Assembly: GCA_938008575.1 (NCBI GenBank)
Contig: CALLKB010000008.1
Location: 1 to 17,803, forward strand
Source: an uncultured Cytophagaceae bacterium
GTDB taxonomy: Bacteria > Bacteroidota > Bacteroidia > Cytophagales > Spirosomataceae
Direction of reading: 5' to 3'
Length of the DNA stretch: 17,803 nucleotides
The notes under the pieces were generated by a model that saw only the letters and a program-made list of their open reading frames with translations, was not told the DNA's origin and did no database searches. Shown one piece after another: positions 15,398 to 17,803 of this stretch. The position numbers and the translations under genes are program-made. Each line of letters begins with the position of its first letter. The first letter of the stretch is position 1.

Positions 15398-16180
15398 TTA
15401 TGCTCCTAGGTAACCGTTAGCTTCCCACAATTTGGTCAAAGTTGTAAACTCCTCAACACCTAATTGCTCTGCTCGTTTCGTTAATAAGGGATGATCAGGT
15501 AATTGCATGGCACGCAAAGCATTACGTAAAGTCTTTCTTCGTTGGTTGAAAGCCATTTTGACCAACATCTTAAAGTGTTTTGGGTCACAAGCCAATTCCT
15601 TGTTGAAGTTTCTTACCAAACGAATCACACCTGAGTTGACCTTTGGTGGTGGAGTGAAAACCTCCGGTCCAAGACTAAAGAGGTATTCGATATCGTAATA
15701 AGCTTGTAGGAGTACGCTCAGAATACCATAGTCCTTATTGCCTGGTTTGGCAGCTAAACGTACGGCAACTTCTTTTTGTAACATGCCTACAACTTCTACA
15801 CATTGGTCTTTGTATTCCAAAATGCGGAAAAATATTTGGGTAGAGATGAAATAGGGGAAGTTACCAACAATCGCAAATTTGGTATCGCCAAAGATGTTCT
15901 CCAAGGGATAGCGTAAAAAGTCACCATCGATTAAGCGCGGTCCCGTGAATTCCAAATAGTTCTTGCGTAGGTAATCGACTGATTCCTTATCGATTTCAAT
16001 CAAGTAGGTTTCGTATTCTTTCTTCTTGACCAAATATTGTGTCAAGACGCCCATACCAGGACCAATTTCCAATACTTTTTGGTAGTTGGCAAAATCCTGC
16101 AAGCCATCCACGATGCGTTGGGCCGCATCTAAATCATTCAAAAAGTGTTGACCTAAATTCTTTTTTGCTCTTACTTGCAC
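15398..16180 (-). CDS. rsmA: 16S rRNA (adenine(1518)-N6/adenine(1519)-N6)-dimethyltransferase
   Basis: A 260-residue KsgA/RsmA enzyme. It dimethylates two adenines near the 3' end of 16S rRNA with S-adenosylmethionine, a late step and checkpoint of small-subunit assembly. From the chosen start it reads MQVRAKKNLGQHFLND, the family's usual N-terminus, then EIGPGMG (38-44) for SAM and NFPY (107-110) as the catalytic N-x-P-Y motif. The residue after NFPY is Phe (NFPYFIS) where most relatives have Asn (NFPYNIS). I chose the GTG at 16180 because the only ATG, at 16279, would add 33 unrelated residues and lie inside the divergent gene. First gene of the rsmA-mgtE-dtd-mazG unit. Confidence 0.93.
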   Translation of the reverse strand: MQVRAKKNLGQHFLNDLDAAQRIVDGLQDFANYQKVLEIGPGMGVLTQYLVKKKEYETYLIEIDKESVDYLRKNYLEFTGPRLIDGDFLRYPLENIFGDTKFAIVGNFPYFISTQIFFRILEYKDQCVEVVGMLQKEVAVRLAAKPGNKDYGILSVLLQAYYDIEYLFSLGPEVFTPPPKVNSGVIRLVRNFNKELACDPKHFKMLVKMAFNQRRKTLRNALRAMQLPDHPLLTKRAEQLGVEEFTTLTKLWEANGYLGA

Positions 16181-16234
16181 GTGTTCTTGGGGCTTAAGGG
16201 TACGCGAAATTACGCCCTTTTTTGTACATTTAAG

Positions 16235-16242
16235 CAAAAATA
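16235..16242 (-). promoter_or_regulatory. -7 element for rsmA
   Basis: On the minus strand the bases read TATTTTTG, an exact TAnnTTTG match. A TTTG lies 25 bases upstream (16268-16271), longer than the usual spacing. Transcription starting near 16228 would leave a leader of about 48 bases to the GTG at 16180, which agrees with the shorter rsmA start. Confidence 0.4.
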
Positions 16243-16254
16243 GGGAATAAAGCC

Positions 16255-17803
16255 ATGGCTGCTTGGGCAAATAAGACAAAGGACGATCTCATTCAGGAAA
16301 TTCAAGAGCTGAAAAAGCAATTGGACGTATTGGAAATCAACGATGGCATTGCCTCAGAGACGACTTCGAAAGAGAATCTTATCAAAACCATGTCGGGCCT
16401 AAAGTTATTTGGCATCATCATGGCGCTCGATGGGACGATTGTTTTTGCCAATGCCTATACTCATCAATTATTAAACTACAAGGCGGGCGAGTTAAACGGC
16501 AAAGATTTTTTTGGTACACTGTTACCCGAGGGAGAAACCGAAGATCGCCGAGCATCATTCCAAAAAGCCATTGCTGCTGGTGGTTTATTTGAAGATCGAG
16601 AACGGAATTACATTACGAAGACGGGTGCCATGAAATGGGTGGAGGTAGCCTCAACCATCGTTCAGGAAGCCGACCAAACTACCTATTTAAGTATCATCGG
16701 TGAAGACATCACCGAACGCAAAAAAGTATCTGAAGCCTTAAGTAGGTCAAATGCCCAGTTGCAAGACCTGATTAATAATACGACTGATTTAATTCAAATC
16801 ACGGGTATTTCAGGACGCTTTCTATTTGTCAATAAAGCCTGGTTGGAAACCATGGGTTATTCCGAAGACGAAGCGCGTGATTTAAAAATGCAGGATGTAC
16901 TTCATCCCGAATTTGCACACGTTACCCAGGCGCAATTTGATTTATTGAGTAAAGGCGAAGAATTACCGGAGTTTACGGCTGTTTTTCGAAGGAAAGATGG
17001 TCGCCGACTCTATGTTTCGGGATCTGCGACATGTCGATTTGAACGAGGCGCACCCACGGCCTACCGTTGTATTTTGCATAACTCGACAGCGAAAGTTCGT
17101 GCGGAACGTGCCAATAAATTGTTCTCATCCATTGCGCAGGTAGCGATTAATTCGACCAATCTGGATGATTTGTATGTGAACATTCATAAGCAATTGGGTG
17201 AGGTGATTGATGTGAAGAATTTCTTCATTGCACAATACGATCCGGGCAAAAGCTATTTATATTTCCCTTATTACATCGATGAGTATTTTGACTCACGTGT
17301 CCATTTTACCAAACGTAAACTGGGAAACGGATTGACCGAATATGCGATCATGGCGAATAAGCCTTTGATTTTGCATGATGATGATATTCACCAACTCGCC
17401 AAAGAGAAGAAGATTTATTTATATGGTGTCGTTCCCAAAGTAATGCTTTGCGTTCCTTTGCGTATAGGTGATCGCGTAACGGGAATCATTGGGGTGAAGT
17501 CCTATGAGCGTGCCAATAAATACGAGAATAGAGATTTGGAGTTATTAGACTTTATCTCGAGCCAAGTGGCGGTGGCTATCGCACGTAAGCAGGCAGAAGA
17601 GGCTTTGGCACATGAAACGGCTCGTTTAAATGCCATTTTTGAGGGGAGCTCCCATTTGATGTGGTCGGTGAATAAACGATTAATGCTGACGAGTTTTAAT
17701 CACGAATACGCGGAATTGCTTGAGCAGCAATTGCAGATTAAGCCGCAGTTGAATTTTAGTACGGAGAGTATGGGTTTCCAACTGGTTGCGCCGAATGAGC
17801 GAA
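16255..17803 (+). CDS. Soluble multi-PAS/GAF sensor protein, C-terminus beyond the window
   Basis: An open frame runs from an ATG at 16255 to the window edge, giving 516 residues so far. A short coiled coil (about 9-28) is followed by a PAS domain (about 45-155, with FGIIMALDGTIVFANAYTHQLL and ending DITERKK), a second PAS (about 168-285, with LFVNKAWLETMGYSEDE and a Glu-rich link), a GAF domain (about 290-448, with VMLCVPLRIGDRVTGIIGVK and VAVAIARKQAEEAL), and the start of a third PAS (from about 455). There is no membrane segment, so it senses a cytoplasmic cue. Such arrays in Bacteroidota usually end in a histidine kinase, often with receiver domains, but the output domain is not in view. 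The gene is divergent from rsmA, with 74 bases between the two starts. Ligands cannot be told. Confidence 0.85.
   Translation, partial: MAAWANKTKDDLIQEIQELKKQLDVLEINDGIASETTSKENLIKTMSGLKLFGIIMALDGTIVFANAYTHQLLNYKAGELNGKDFFGTLLPEGETEDRRASFQKAIAAGGLFEDRERNYITKTGAMKWVEVASTIVQEADQTTYLSIIGEDITERKKVSEALSRSNAQLQDLINNTTDLIQITGISGRFLFVNKAWLETMGYSEDEARDLKMQDVLHPEFAHVTQAQFDLLSKGEELPEFTAVFRRKDGRRLYVSGSATCRFERGAPTAYRCILHNSTAKVRAERANKLFSSIAQVAINSTNLDDLYVNIHKQLGEVIDVKNFFIAQYDPGKSYLYFPYYIDEYFDSRVHFTKRKLGNGLTEYAIMANKPLILHDDDIHQLAKEKKIYLYGVVPKVMLCVPLRIGDRVTGIIGVKSYERANKYENRDLELLDFISSQVAVAIARKQAEEALAHETARLNAIFEGSSHLMWSVNKRLMLTSFNHEYAELLEQQLQIKPQLNFSTESMGFQLVAPNER

Noticed and set aside
16181..16279. Longer RsmA beginning at the ATG at 16279
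   Set aside because: The extra residues do not match the family, the stretch crosses the likely promoter, and it runs into the divergent sensor gene.
1..17803. Insertion sequences, phage genes, CRISPR arrays, rRNA
   Set aside because: No transposase, integrase, terminal inverted repeats, regularly spaced repeats or rRNA signatures were seen.

Overview
The window reads as chromosomal DNA of a member of the Bacteroidota. The A+T content is high and Shine-Dalgarno sequences are largely absent before start codons. Several promoters match the Bacteroidota sigma factor pattern (TTTG, about 19-25 bases, TAnnTTTG). The set of families also fits: a large TPR protein with an outer-membrane barrel, a GldX-free envelope operon, MgtE, Dtd and a short MazG in one operon, and a PAS/GAF sensor. 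A free-living, perhaps freshwater, Cytophagales-type bacterium is a reasonable guess, but no rRNA or other marker here proves it.

Layout. (1) 1-677: the left edge holds a minus-strand PIN-like gene that appears broken by three stop codons near its start. Diverging from it is a compact unit with promoter, folded RNA and strong intrinsic terminator, which looks like a small non-coding RNA gene of about 145 nt that I cannot assign to a family. (2) 678-6130: six tightly packed plus-strand genes of a surface polysaccharide cluster: a GT-C type membrane glycosyltransferase, a Gfo/Idh sugar dehydrogenase, a left-handed beta-helix acetyltransferase, a DegT aminotransferase and two GT2 glycosyltransferases. 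The three middle enzymes together could oxidise, aminate and N-acetylate a nucleotide sugar to make an acetamido sugar. The glycosyltransferases would add sugars to a lipid-linked glycan. (3) 6166-7209: an AlkB-type membrane di-iron hydroxylase with all its histidine motifs, overlapping tail to tail with a small exported DUF1566-like protein (7201-7638, minus).

(4) 7788-13164: a three-gene envelope operon with essentially no spacing: a 1005-residue exported TPR protein, a 559-residue outer-membrane beta-barrel that lacks a TonB plug domain, and a 225-residue lipoprotein. None has a function I can name; the arrangement suggests one periplasm/outer-membrane assembly and is the best candidate here for an undescribed system. 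(5) 13168-16180, minus strand: rsmA (ksgA), mgtE, dtd and a short mazG-like gene, in that transcription order, which are housekeeping genes for rRNA methylation, Mg2+ uptake, removal of D-amino acids from tRNA, and nucleotide clean-up. (6) 16255-end: divergent from rsmA, the first 516 residues of a soluble multi-PAS/GAF sensor protein, cut by the window edge.

No insertion sequence, phage gene, CRISPR array, tRNA or rRNA was found.
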